Shown here: in pieces, positions 42,865 through 50,550 of the stretch
How the letters are laid out: the number at the start of each line of letters is the position of its first letter
How positions within the stretch are numbered: position 1 is the stretch's first letter
Assembly: GCF_029760955.1 (NCBI RefSeq)
Contig: NZ_CP121682.1
Location: 3,534,001 to 3,598,000, forward strand
Reading direction: 5' to 3'
DNA from: Streptomyces cathayae
GTDB taxonomy: Bacteria; Actinomycetota; Actinomycetes; Streptomycetales; Streptomycetaceae
DNA length: 64,000 nucleotides
The notes under the pieces: generated by a model
Told to the model about the DNA's origin: nothing
Databases searched by the model: none
The model's input: only the letters and a program-made list of their open reading frames with translations
Position numbers and translations under genes: made by a program

Positions 42865-44958
42865 TCAGCGGCGCCGCTTGCGGGTGTTCTTGCCGGTGGG
42901 GCGCCCGCGCTTGCGGGAGCGAACGGTGCGGGCGGTGGGAGAGCGCAGCGCCCTGGCCGCCAGTTGCCTGAGTTCGTCGAGTCCGGCCCGGTCCGGGTGC
43001 GCGGAGGCCAGGGCGGCGGCAACCGCCTCCCTGACCTCGGGGCCCTGGGCGCGCAGCGCCTCCTCGGCGCCGTCCCGGCCGCCCGCCAGCTCCACGAGCT
43101 GAAGCAGGCTCTCGGCGAGCACCAGCAGATGCTCGGCATCGGTCATGTCCTCGGGGGACAGCAGTTCACACTGCGCCAGCGTGTTCAGCGCCGGCGGCGC
43201 CAACCGGCTGTCACCCCGCAGCCGGTGCAACAGCCGCTCGCCCTCACCGTCCGGCAACGCCACCTGCAGCACGTCGAGCATCGCCTGTGCACGGGTGCGG
43301 AAGGCCATGTTCCCCACGGCGTCCGTCAGTTGCCGCAGAGCGGCCTCCCGCTCCCCGCGGGCCGAAAGCCAGTCGGCCAGCTCCACACGGGCGGTGTCCA
43401 GGTCGTAGTCCTCGGCCAGTGCCCCCAGCAGACCGGCCGCCGGCGCCTGAGCCAGCTCACCGACCAGCGGCGCGTCCCGGCCGACCGCCAGCAGTCGCTG
43501 CCGTACGGCCCGGGTGCCCAGTCCGGTGAGACGGATGAGCTCCACCGGCCCCGCCGTCAGCTCCGCACGCCGGGCATCGGCACGCTCCTGCGCCGCCGGA
43601 TCCGCTGCCGTCCCCGCGACGCCCAGCAGTTCCGCAAGCTCCGGCGGCATGTCCGCGGGCAGTTCGGGTCCGGCATCGGGGAGATCGACTCCCAGGAACA
43701 CCGGATCGGCCATCCCCTGGTCACGCTCGATCGCCCCCAGGTCGTCCAGCACGTCGAGCACCGTGCGCAGGTCCCGGTCGGCATGCTCGAACCACATCCG
43801 GTGCCGGAGGTCCGACCCCTCGTCCAGCTGGAAACGGGCCCGGTAGGCCAGGCGCACGGAGTCGCGCAGCCGCGGCCAGGGCATCGGGTACGGCAGGCTG
43901 TAGAGCGTGTTCAGCACATCTTCCAGCACGTCCTCGTAGGCGTCGAACAGCATCGACTCGACGTGCCGGCCGCCACGCGGCCCGATCAGGGCCTGCCGCA
44001 GCTCGAAGCACGCGTCGAAGGCGCGCAACCACAGCTGGAGCGGATCGGCCAGCACCGGCCGGGCCCTGGCCACCGCGTACAACCGCCCCTTGGTCACCCG
44101 GACCAGCCGCGCCTTCTTCGCCCACTCCACCAGCAGCCCCAGCCGCGGCAGATCGGCCGCCGAACGCACGCCCTCGGTGCTGTCGCCGGTGCCCAGCACG
44201 TCCACCAGCTCACGGGCGTCCGCCATCCGCAGCCGTCCCGTTCCCGTCACCGCCCGGCCGCCCGGCCCCGCCCACTCGGCGAGCCCGCGCACCTGCGACA
44301 CGATCGCCGACGCCTCGGCCCGCCGTCGCAACTCGTCGTCCGTGGGGAGCGTCACGGGCAGCTGCGGTTCGGCCCGGGCCGCACCGGACAGTGCGCGGCC
44401 GGTCAGCCGTTGCTCCATGATCGCGTCGAGGGTCTGCCGGTCGTGGGCGACCTCCCCGCGCTGCGCCCGGTCCGCGAAGCGCTGCAACGCCGCCCCGTCC
44501 CGGATGTCCGCGCCCTGCTCGGCGGCTGTCGTCATCCAGTACTTCGCCAGGCCCCAGCGGGTGCGGTCCGCCATCGCCGCCGGGTACCGTTCCGCGGCCG
44601 CGTCGACCGCGGCGAGGGAGTCCTCGAGCACGGGGCCGCGCGGGTCCGCCAACTGCGCGGCGTGCAGATAGCGCAGCAGCGTGCGCAAGGTGCCCGGGGC
44701 GTCGCCGCGTTCCTCCCCGGGGAGTTCGGTGACCTGCTGGGGAAACCAGGACAGGAGCAGTTCCTCCACGTGCCGCGGCTCCCACCACCCGAGTCGGCCG
44801 TCGACGGTCGCCCGGTGCCGGTACTCCAACGCCACCTCGGCCAGGAAGGCGTCCACCGGCAGACCCTGCTCCCCGGCCCACCGGACCAGCCGGTCGACCA
44901 GCAACGCACACCCCGCCTCGAACTCCTCCTCCGCCTCGGCCTCGAACCGCATCCACAT
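42865..44958 (-). CDS. Large protein of unknown function
   Basis: A protein of about 697 residues that I do not recognise. It is rich in Leu, Ala, Arg and Glu, mostly helical in character, with no signal peptide or transmembrane segments. The N-terminal part has GWWEPRHVEELLLSWFPQQV; the middle has LGLLVEWAKKARLVRVTKGR, which may be a winged-helix-like element. The C-terminus is strongly basic (RSRKRGRPTGKNTRKRRR) and could bind nucleic acid. The start is uncertain: ATG 44958, ATG 44952 and GTG/TTG codons up to 45063 are all possible. A P-loop ATPase fragment lies divergently beyond its 5' end. Confidence 0.5.
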   Translation of the reverse strand: MWMRFEAEAEEEFEAGCALLVDRLVRWAGEQGLPVDAFLAEVALEYRHRATVDGRLGWWEPRHVEELLLSWFPQQVTELPGEERGDAPGTLRTLLRYLHAAQLADPRGPVLEDSLAAVDAAAERYPAAMADRTRWGLAKYWMTTAAEQGADIRDGAALQRFADRAQRGEVAHDRQTLDAIMEQRLTGRALSGAARAEPQLPVTLPTDDELRRRAEASAIVSQVRGLAEWAGPGGRAVTGTGRLRMADARELVDVLGTGDSTEGVRSAADLPRLGLLVEWAKKARLVRVTKGRLYAVARARPVLADPLQLWLRAFDACFELRQALIGPRGGRHVESMLFDAYEDVLEDVLNTLYSLPYPMPWPRLRDSVRLAYRARFQLDEGSDLRHRMWFEHADRDLRTVLDVLDDLGAIERDQGMADPVFLGVDLPDAGPELPADMPPELAELLGVAGTAADPAAQERADARRAELTAGPVELIRLTGLGTRAVRQRLLAVGRDAPLVGELAQAPAAGLLGALAEDYDLDTARVELADWLSARGEREAALRQLTDAVGNMAFRTRAQAMLDVLQVALPDGEGERLLHRLRGDSRLAPPALNTLAQCELLSPEDMTDAEHLLVLAESLLQLVELAGGRDGAEEALRAQGPEVREAVAAALASAHPDRAGLDELRQLAARALRSPTARTVRSRKRGRPTGKNTRKRRR

Positions 44959-45065
44959 GAACCCGCCCGCCCCACTCGCCCGCAGTGCCTTGTGCCACAC
45001 CACGCTACCGCCGCACCACGCCGAGTCCGCGCGGCAAAGACCAACTCGGTCGAACTGGGCCAACT

Positions 45066-45083
45066 TGACTTAAAGTGACTTAA
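45066..45083. promoter_or_regulatory. Two TGACTTAA direct repeats at 10-bp period
   Basis: TGACTTAA at 45066-45073 and 45076-45083, one helical turn apart, inside an AT-rich island between the large orphan gene and the ATPase fragment. They resemble a binding site or overlapping -35 element (TTGACT at 45065). Confidence 0.5.
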
Positions 45084-45130
45084 CTTAGACCAGTTTGCGC
45101 TGGTGTCATCGGGCGTTGGCGCGGCCACCA

Positions 45131-45256
45131 GACCTCTTCGCCCGGGAGGCGGAGTGGGGCGACCTCGAACAGTTCGTCTCCTCCGACGCCCCCGGCCTGT
45201 ACATCGGAATCCTCCACGGCCGACGGCGTACCGGAAAGAGCTTCCTGCCGCGCTGA
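45131..45256 (+). pseudogene. P-loop ATPase N-terminal fragment
   Basis: The frame reads DLFAREAEWGDLEQFVSSDA, then PGLYIGILHGRRRTGKSFLP, then Arg and a stop. GRRRTGKS is a Walker A loop, and the whole matches the start of prokaryotic AAA ATPases (LFxRExE, GxxxGRRxxGKS). It ends right after the P-loop, so the rest of the gene is missing. The codons before 45131 in frame give no convincing start. Confidence 0.5.
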
Positions 45257-45624
45257 ACCGTTCCGGGTCCGGCAGGGACTCGATCGTCGGAAAGGATCGA
45301 GTCATGGCACGTCAGGCGAGGGCCACGGCGGCGGGGACCCGTGGGCCTCAGTCGGCTTCCCCGGTGAACGCCGGCAACAGGGGCGGGCGCCCGCCCGTGT
45401 GACCGAGGCCGGAGCATGGCCAGGGGCCGGAGGGCGCGTGACCGGGACTTCCCGGTTCCGAAGGGCGGCTCCAGGAGAGGCGCGTCCTCATGGACTGTGA
45501 AGACACCGTGCACAAGGACGGTGCTTGAGTGACGCCGCGTCACCGCATGAAAGGGTGTTCGAAGCCGGGTGGAAACACACCGGTGTGCCGGGCGAAGTCG
45601 CATACGAGGAGGGGGCTCGTCCGC
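45257..45624. other. Intergenic region before the WXG-type unit
   Basis: No convincing gene. It contains a 9-bp inverted repeat, GACTCGATC (45277-45285) with its complement at 45295-45303. Small frames here have no recognisable motif. Confidence 0.4.
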
Positions 45625-46101
45625 ATGGCGTGGGACGAATGGGAGCAGATCAAGGCCGAGGTCGCCCAGAAGCAGGCGGCGTCGATGCAGTTGAACGGGA
45701 TCGCTCCCGACACGGGCCATGGTGGCGGAGGCGCCGCACCGGACCTGGTGGTGCATGACGACCAGTTGGGCAAGCTCGGGAACATGGCCTACGACCTGCG
45801 CGAACGGCTGGCGGTGGACGGCGATGTCGCGCGGCCGAGCACCTTCACGGCATCCATCGACCTCTTCAACGACGGCCTGGACATGGGCTCCGCGCTCACC
45901 GAACTGCACGACGCGTGGGGCACCCAGCTGGGCACTCTGAAGGAGGCGTGCGCCCACATCTCCAACCACCTGGACTTCACACGGGCCCAGCATGCGAAGG
46001 ACGAGGACCACGTCGTGACCGGCATGCGGAACGCGGCGGGTCACCTGATGACCGTGTCGCGGATCAACGACTACTACGCTCCGAAGTCCGCGGAGGCCTG
46101 A
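45625..46101 (+). CDS. Small WXG/ESAT-6-like helical protein
   Basis: A 158-residue protein with no signal peptide. It is largely helical, with the segment LHDAWGTQLGTLKEACAHIS near residues 95-114, whose Trp-Gly pair resembles the WXG turn of ESX/WXG100-type proteins. The C-terminus ends YYAPKSAEA. ATG at 45625 was chosen because GAGGAGG lies upstream. The large gene starts 5 bp after it, so the two form an operon. It is probably a secretion partner of the large protein, which is an inference from arrangement only. Confidence 0.6.
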   Translation: MAWDEWEQIKAEVAQKQAASMQLNGIAPDTGHGGGGAAPDLVVHDDQLGKLGNMAYDLRERLAVDGDVARPSTFTASIDLFNDGLDMGSALTELHDAWGTQLGTLKEACAHISNHLDFTRAQHAKDEDHVVTGMRNAAGHLMTVSRINDYYAPKSAEA

Positions 46102-46106
46102 GACTC

Positions 46107-48221
46107 GTGGCGACGGACACGTTGACCGTGCAGGAACTCAACGACCTGCGCCTGGGCACCCTGAAGACCTCGGTGGACGACTGGCGGACCATGGTCGGCC
46201 GACTGGAGAAGCTGGCCACGGGCGGTGACGGCCAGGTCAGCGCGGAGGATCTGCAGAAGAAGGCCGACGCGGCGGACTGGGTGGGCGTCAACGCCACGGT
46301 GTCACGGCAGTTCGTGACCAGGACCGCGGCGCAGTTCGACGACGCGGCCTCCGAGGCCAAGAGCGTGCTAGCCGTCCTGAGCGACGCGCACGCCGCGTTC
46401 ACGCAGCACAAGCAGGACCTGCGGACCGCGATCGACGAACTGGCGAAGCGCAGCATCTATGTCAACGGCAACGGGAGTGTGATCGCCTCGGCGCCCCCTC
46501 CCGCGGTTGCGGGAAAGGCCGACATCCCCAGGCCGACGGACCAGGAGTTGGAGGTCGCGCAGCGCAGGATCACCAGGATCCTGTGGGAGGCGACCGAGAC
46601 CGACCGTATCGCCGCCCGCGCCCTGCGCCTGCTCGCCAAGGACAAGTACGACTTCACCGACCAGGGTTCGACCGGGCTGGAAGACGCCGACCACGACCAG
46701 GGCAGGGCGGACGCCGAGTACTGGCGCAAGGAGATCGCCAAGGGCAACGTCGAGGACTGGAGCGAGGAGAAACTGGCCCGCTTCAACGAGACGCTGAAGA
46801 ACCAGCGGGACAACCCCGGCTTCACCGAGACCCTCGCCCTCGACCTGGGCGCCGACGGCACGCTCCAGTTCTGGCGCGACCTGGCCGACCCCGGCCAGGG
46901 CAGGACGCCCGACGGCGACCGTGCCAAGCTCCTGGGTGACGTCCAGAAGAACCTCAGCATGTCTCTCGCCGGCGCCTCCCACGGCACCTCACCGGAGATG
47001 GAGGCGTGGAAGAAGGACCTGATCGCCGCCAGCGGCAAGCTGTACGGGCACGAGGGCATCATGGCGAAGACGTACGGCTTCCAGATCATGAGCAACCTCA
47101 TGGTCAAGGGGAAGTTCGACGAGGGCTTCCTGGACGACTACTACAAGGGCCTGCGCACCTTCGAGGCGGAGAAGAAACCCTTCGATCCCGCCTCGATCTG
47201 GGGCAACCCCGCCCTCGGAGGGGCCCAGCTCGACTACACGGCCAAGGGGCCCGACGGCGACTACGGAACGACCGGCAGCGACCCGATGACCGGCTTCCTC
47301 AAGGCCGTCTCCCACAACCCTGACTACGCCACCGAGCTGTTCAACCGCGAGGACGTGGCCGACTACCTCCTCACGGAGCGCGAGTACTACGACGAGGACG
47401 ACCCCTACGGCAAGGGCGACGGCACGGTCCAGTCCCGCGACGCGCTCGGCAAGGCATTGCTGGCAGCGGGCACCGGCTTGAACCCGGACCAGCCGCACGT
47501 CATCACGTCGTACGACCACACCGACGCACAGCGGCAGGTCTTCGACGGCACCCTGAGACGCCTGGCCGACAAGGGCGACGACTTCCCGCCCGAGCTGCGG
47601 GACGACATGGCGGTGCTCCTGGGGAACTGGGGAGCAGACGTTCACCAGACCGCCAGTGAGTTGGATCCCGACGAAGGACCACTCGACTACGAGGACCTGC
47701 TCGAGGTGTCCAAGCAGGTCTCGCGTGATCAGTATGCCTACGGCACGCTGATGGAGAACGTAAGTCAAGCCATTGTCGCTGACATCCATGCGGAACATGA
47801 AGGCGACCCGAAAGAAGAGCTCATCCGAGCAGGACACACCGTCGGGTTCATGGAGTCCGTCCGTTACCAGGCGCTGGATACCGATAAGGAAGACCCCTCT
47901 TGGCCGGCGAAGTGGGGCTATCACGTGGTCGGCGGCGCAGCCAACTTCATACCGGTGGTCGGTGATGCAGTGCAGCGAGGAGTGGATTCCGCGGCCTACG
48001 CCTGGCAATTGGAAGAGCAAGGCCGCATCGATGACGAGCTTTCTATAGACAATAGGAAGAATTTCACTTCGCGCATAAAATACCTGAATGCACTGGGCGA
48101 GGAATGGTCTCGCGTCAATCCCGATCACGAACTGTCCGCGGACGGGGACAAGCTACTGCGGCAGGAAGTGATCGGAAACAGCGCTTTCAATGGGAACGAC
48201 ACTGCGAACAGGATGGCATGA
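46107..48221 (+). CDS. Large WXG-type putative secreted effector
   Basis: A 704-residue protein of unknown family. The first 125 residues are helical: VDDWRTMVGRLEKLATGGDG, then ADWVGVNATVSRQFVTRTAA with a W-V-G turn, as in type VII secretion substrates. The middle part (about 190-560) is rich in conserved-looking Asp/Tyr motifs, such as DPASIWGNPALGGAQLDYTA and NREDVADYLLTEREYYDEDD. The last 150 residues include a hydrophobic VVGGAANFIPVVGDAVQRGV. From about 47755 the DNA turns AT-rich, typical of exchangeable toxin tips. No catalytic motif is recognised. GTG start at 46107. Its stop overlaps the lipoprotein ATG (ATGA). Confidence 0.6.
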   Translation: MATDTLTVQELNDLRLGTLKTSVDDWRTMVGRLEKLATGGDGQVSAEDLQKKADAADWVGVNATVSRQFVTRTAAQFDDAASEAKSVLAVLSDAHAAFTQHKQDLRTAIDELAKRSIYVNGNGSVIASAPPPAVAGKADIPRPTDQELEVAQRRITRILWEATETDRIAARALRLLAKDKYDFTDQGSTGLEDADHDQGRADAEYWRKEIAKGNVEDWSEEKLARFNETLKNQRDNPGFTETLALDLGADGTLQFWRDLADPGQGRTPDGDRAKLLGDVQKNLSMSLAGASHGTSPEMEAWKKDLIAASGKLYGHEGIMAKTYGFQIMSNLMVKGKFDEGFLDDYYKGLRTFEAEKKPFDPASIWGNPALGGAQLDYTAKGPDGDYGTTGSDPMTGFLKAVSHNPDYATELFNREDVADYLLTEREYYDEDDPYGKGDGTVQSRDALGKALLAAGTGLNPDQPHVITSYDHTDAQRQVFDGTLRRLADKGDDFPPELRDDMAVLLGNWGADVHQTASELDPDEGPLDYEDLLEVSKQVSRDQYAYGTLMENVSQAIVADIHAEHEGDPKEELIRAGHTVGFMESVRYQALDTDKEDPSWPAKWGYHVVGGAANFIPVVGDAVQRGVDSAAYAWQLEEQGRIDDELSIDNRKNFTSRIKYLNALGEEWSRVNPDHELSADGDKLLRQEVIGNSAFNGNDTANRMA

Positions 48222-48763
48222 ATCGCACCACGATGAAAATCAGAACGCTACGCTCATCACTTCTGCTGACATCGACCCTTACAGCTCTGCTGATTTCAAC
48301 TACTGGGTGCAGCTCCACCGGTTATGAAATTCCCACAACGATTTGCGGCAGGGCAATCGACCCGTCCGCACTGCAGCCCTTGCTGCCCCCCGGGCAGAAC
48401 TTCGAGGCCCGGCATCAGATTTCCGAAGAAGACCAGTCAGCATGCTTCATCTTCATAGACAAGGCCAACGCACTCATAATCAGTGAAATTCGAGACCAAA
48501 GCAGATTCGACGTCATGGAATTCGCGAAACAGAATCGCAGATCTTCCGACAATCCCAGAAAATCCGAGGTTGGCGACGACACCGTGACGTCCGATGACTG
48601 GCTCATATCGATGAACGCCTGCACAGGGCGCGGAGCGGGGGACTACTACGTTCTGGATGTGTCCATCGCCCGAGAGACAGGCGAGGCGAAGCCCCAGGAA
48701 CTCGAGCGATTCACCCAGTCGTATCTGCCGGAAGCAATGAAGGAGATGGGATGCACACAGTGA
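47755..48763 (+). other. AT-rich segment covering the effector tip and lipoprotein
   Basis: Base composition drops visibly from about 47755 to 48763, with runs such as TTTCTATAGACAATAGG and AAATTCGAGACC-like codons rare elsewhere in the window. It spans the last 155 residues of the large WXG-type protein and all of the lipoprotein. This suggests recent acquisition of that part only. Confidence 0.65.
48218..48763 (+). CDS. AT-rich lipoprotein, coupled to the WXG-type protein
   Basis: A 181-residue lipoprotein. The signal runs through LRSSLLLTSTLTALLISTTG with Cys at about residue 31. Four further cysteines in the mature part (CGRAIDPSAL, SACFIFID, NACTGRG, MGCTQ) could form two disulfides. 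No family is recognised; a weak resemblance to DUF3558-type lipoproteins is possible. The ATGA overlap with the preceding gene ties their expression. Because it is cell-anchored and follows a putative toxin, it is a candidate immunity or chaperone protein. That is inference from position. Confidence 0.6.
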   Translation: MNRTTMKIRTLRSSLLLTSTLTALLISTTGCSSTGYEIPTTICGRAIDPSALQPLLPPGQNFEARHQISEEDQSACFIFIDKANALIISEIRDQSRFDVMEFAKQNRRSSDNPRKSEVGDDTVTSDDWLISMNACTGRGAGDYYVLDVSIARETGEAKPQELERFTQSYLPEAMKEMGCTQ

Positions 48764-48846
48764 GCCCTTCCCGGTAAGCGGTGGTTGCTCGCTGTGATCG
48801 CGATGCTGGCACTGCGGCCCGTGGCATCCCCAAGTCCGGGCAGGCA
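48751..48846 (+). pseudogene. Possible truncated second lipoprotein or membrane gene
   Basis: ATG 48751 overlaps the end of the lipoprotein gene and reads MHTVSPSR then TAA. One frame over, the sequence continues KRWLLAVIAMLALRP, a typical signal or membrane start, and the IS region begins about 40 bases later. This looks like the start of another gene broken by a small indel and by the insertion. No continuation was found beyond the element. Confidence 0.35.
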
Positions 48847-48901
48847 TAAGGCCCCTGGTAGGAACGATCTTGCGACAGAAAGATCCGACCGAGGGGCCTT
48901 A
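48847..48901. repeat. Nested hairpin ahead of the transposase start
   Basis: Outer arms TAAGGCCCCT (48847-48856) and AGGGGCCTTA (48892-48901) are perfect complements; inside, GATCTT (48866-48871) pairs with AAGATC (48880-48885). The structure ends one base before the GTG start of the transposase. It could block read-through expression or be the left end of the element. Confidence 0.7.
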
Positions 48902-48902
48902 C

Positions 48903-49730
48903 GTGCCGACCAGTGTCACATACACCGCCGTACTCGATGTGAAGCGGTCCACCGCCGAGCACCTGGCCCGACTGCTGCACGACCACCGGATCGCGGCCAG
49001 GACCCGCAAGGGACGGCGTGCACTGGGCTGCTTCAAGCAGGCGGTGCTCATCCTGCGCTGGTTCACCGACGGCACCCGCCTGTCCCAACTCGCCTGCGAC
49101 AACGGACTGTCGACCTCCACCGCCTACCGCTACCTCCACGAAGGACTGACCGTGCTGTCCGCCGGGGCACCGGACCTCGCGACCGCGCTGGAGCGCGCGA
49201 AGGCGGCCGGGCTGACGCATCTCAACCTCGACGGCACCATCATCCGCACCGACCGCGTCGCCGCCCCCGGCCCCAACGGCGCGGACCTGTGGTGGTCCGG
49301 GAAGCACCAGCACCACGGAGGAAACGTGCAGGTCATCGCCACCCCGGACGGCTGGCCGATCTGGGTCTCACCGGTCCGGCCCGGCCGCGAGCACGACACC
49401 ACCTGCGCCCGCCGCCACGGCCTGATCGACGGCCTGGGCCGCATCGCCGCCGAGCTGGACATGCCGACCCTGGTCGACCTCGGCTACGAGAACGCCGGCG
49501 ACGGCTTCCGCCACCCGCACAAGAAGCCCGCGGGCGGCAAGCTGACCGAGACCCAGCAGACCTACAACAAGGTCATCCGCGGCATCCACGGCGTCTGCGA
49601 GCGCGCCAACTCCCTGCTCAAGACCACCTTCAAGGCCCTGCGCAGGGTCAGCCTCGACCCCAGCCGGATCACGCAGATCGCCGCCGCAGCCCTCGTCCTG
49701 CTCCAGCTCGAGTACGACCGCACCATCTGA
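48903..49730 (+). CDS. IS5-family DDE transposase
   Basis: A 275-residue transposase of the IS5/DDE_4 (HARBI1-like) type. The N-terminal helix-turn-helix is FTDGTRLSQLACDNGLSTST. Catalytic acids are Asp in LNLDGTIIRTDR, Asp in LVDLGYENAG and Glu in GVCERANSLLKTTFKALRRV. There is no frameshift or early stop. GTG at 48903 is just downstream of a strong hairpin; there is no Shine-Dalgarno immediately upstream because of that stem. It lies directly behind the WXG-type lipoprotein unit. Confidence 0.88.
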   Translation: MPTSVTYTAVLDVKRSTAEHLARLLHDHRIAARTRKGRRALGCFKQAVLILRWFTDGTRLSQLACDNGLSTSTAYRYLHEGLTVLSAGAPDLATALERAKAAGLTHLNLDGTIIRTDRVAAPGPNGADLWWSGKHQHHGGNVQVIATPDGWPIWVSPVRPGREHDTTCARRHGLIDGLGRIAAELDMPTLVDLGYENAGDGFRHPHKKPAGGKLTETQQTYNKVIRGIHGVCERANSLLKTTFKALRRVSLDPSRITQIAAAALVLLQLEYDRTI

Positions 49731-49751
49731 ACGATCACGCAACGTCATGAT

Positions 49752-49792
49752 CCGTTACTGGCAAAGATTCAGTGAGCCCATGCCAGTAACGG
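49752..49792. repeat. Inverted repeat after the transposase
   Basis: CCGTTACTGGCA (49752-49763) pairs perfectly with TGCCAGTAACGG (49781-49792) across a 17-base loop. It may be a terminator, part of the IS end, or a small palindromic element. Confidence 0.65.
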
Positions 49793-50073
49793 CATGGGCC
49801 ATTCCGTCAGTCGAGTCGATACCGAGCGCCTCTGGGCACAAGCCACCTCCCCCATCGGCCGACGGTCGCACGGCGGGCTCCTGGAACATCGGGAACCGTC
49901 TCCGCGGACGACTTCGTCCTCGCCCGGATCGATCGCCATCGGCACCGGTCACCGCTCTGCGCGCCGGCCGGTGATCCCGCGCGATCGCTGCCGACTGCCA
50001 CCCGCTGACGCACAGAAACCACCTGGGCGCTCATCGGGTCGATCCGAAGGCCGAAGCCGATCAGTGAGTCCCT
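49793..50073. other. Gene-poor stretch right of the IS
   Basis: No intact gene is visible in this stretch. It lies between the IS element and a transposase remnant and is probably remnant DNA at an insertion hotspot. Confidence 0.4.
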
Positions 50074-50259
50074 TCAGCGTTGCCACTCCAGGGCAAGGGC
50101 AGAGCTGTCAACCGGCGTCATGTGGTGTGGGCTGCCTCGGCATCCGTTCGACATCCGCCAGGACTTCAGGCGGGCGACTCCGTTCTGCTGATGCTCGTGC
50201 TGCGGGCAGGGTCCGGTCGACGGTCTTCTCTCGACGGGAGTGAGTTGCGCATCGCTCAC
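50074..50259 (-). pseudogene. Transposase C-terminal remnant
   Basis: A 61-codon frame with GVARLKSWRMSNGCRGSPHH and ending ALALEWQR. It resembles the C-terminus of IS5-type transposases (VARLKSWRI, then xPNRMT, then LxLExQR). No upstream catalytic part is present. It seems to be the tail of an older, second element beside the tRNA gene. Confidence 0.45.
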
Positions 50260-50316
50260 GCAGGCGATGCCTCGGCGGTCCGGGCGCAGCGCCGTCGGCG
50301 CGTCCGCTGAACGGAA

Positions 50317-50349
50317 AAGGTCCAGCTCAAGGGTGTGGAGCTGGACCTT
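50317..50349 (-). terminator. Intrinsic terminator after tRNA-Thr
   Basis: AAGGTCCAGCTC (50317-50328) pairs with GAGCTGGACCTT (50338-50349) across a 9-base loop; on the minus strand the stem is followed by TTTTCC. It lies 8 bp downstream of the tRNA 3' end. Confidence 0.8.
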
Positions 50350-50357
50350 CTTCGGAG

Positions 50358-50431
50358 AGCCGCCTTCGGGATTCGAACCCGAGACCTACGCATTACGAGT
50401 GCGTTGCTCTGGCCATCTGAGCTAAGGCGGC
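50358..50431 (-). tRNA. tRNA-Thr (anticodon CGT)
   Basis: A 74-base tRNA gene. The acceptor stem is GCCGCCT with AGGCGGC plus discriminator T. The D-arm is GCTC/GAGC, the anticodon stem ACGCA/TGCGT with loop CTCGTAA, hence CGT reading ACG codons. The T-arm is TCGGG with TTCGAAT and CCCGA. CCA is not encoded, as is common in actinomycetes. It lies at the edge of the accessory region and could be an integration site. Confidence 0.95.
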
Positions 50432-50500
50432 GCACGCTGTCGGCACCATGGTGCGATCAGCGACGTCGGTAAGTCTACACAGTTTCGGATGGTGCTCCGT

Positions 50501-50543
50501 ACCCACCCCGGAGGCGGGCCGGGGGCCTGCCTCCGGGGTGGGT
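50501..50543 (-). terminator. Terminator after the hydrolase gene
   Basis: ACCCACCCCGGAGGC (50501-50515) pairs with its complement at 50529-50543 across a 13-base loop. It lies just downstream of the minus-strand hydrolase stop at 50551. Confidence 0.75.
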
Positions 50544-50550
50544 GCACCGG

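Larger units (their letters stand above)
48847..49792 (+). mobile_element. IS5-type insertion sequence (ends approximate)
   Basis: A single transposase gene flanked by hairpins at 48847-48901 and 49752-49792. I could not find matching terminal inverted repeats or a target duplication, so the ends are estimates. The transposase appears full length, so the element could be active or recently so. Confidence 0.6.

Noticed and set aside
48785..49750. A 321-codon frame overlapping the transposase in another phase
   Set aside because: Arg/Pro/His-rich text typical of shadows; the DDE transposase frame is clearly the real one. Only its first few codons (a hydrophobic start) were kept as a possible gene remnant.
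49794..50243. A 149-codon frame between the IS and the tRNA gene
   Set aside because: Ser/Arg/Pro-rich composition with no domain, overlapping a better transposase-remnant reading on the other strand.
42043..50431. An integrated conjugative element with integrase and attachment sites
   Set aside because: No integrase, replication or transfer gene was seen, and no copy of the tRNA 3' end was found elsewhere in the window.
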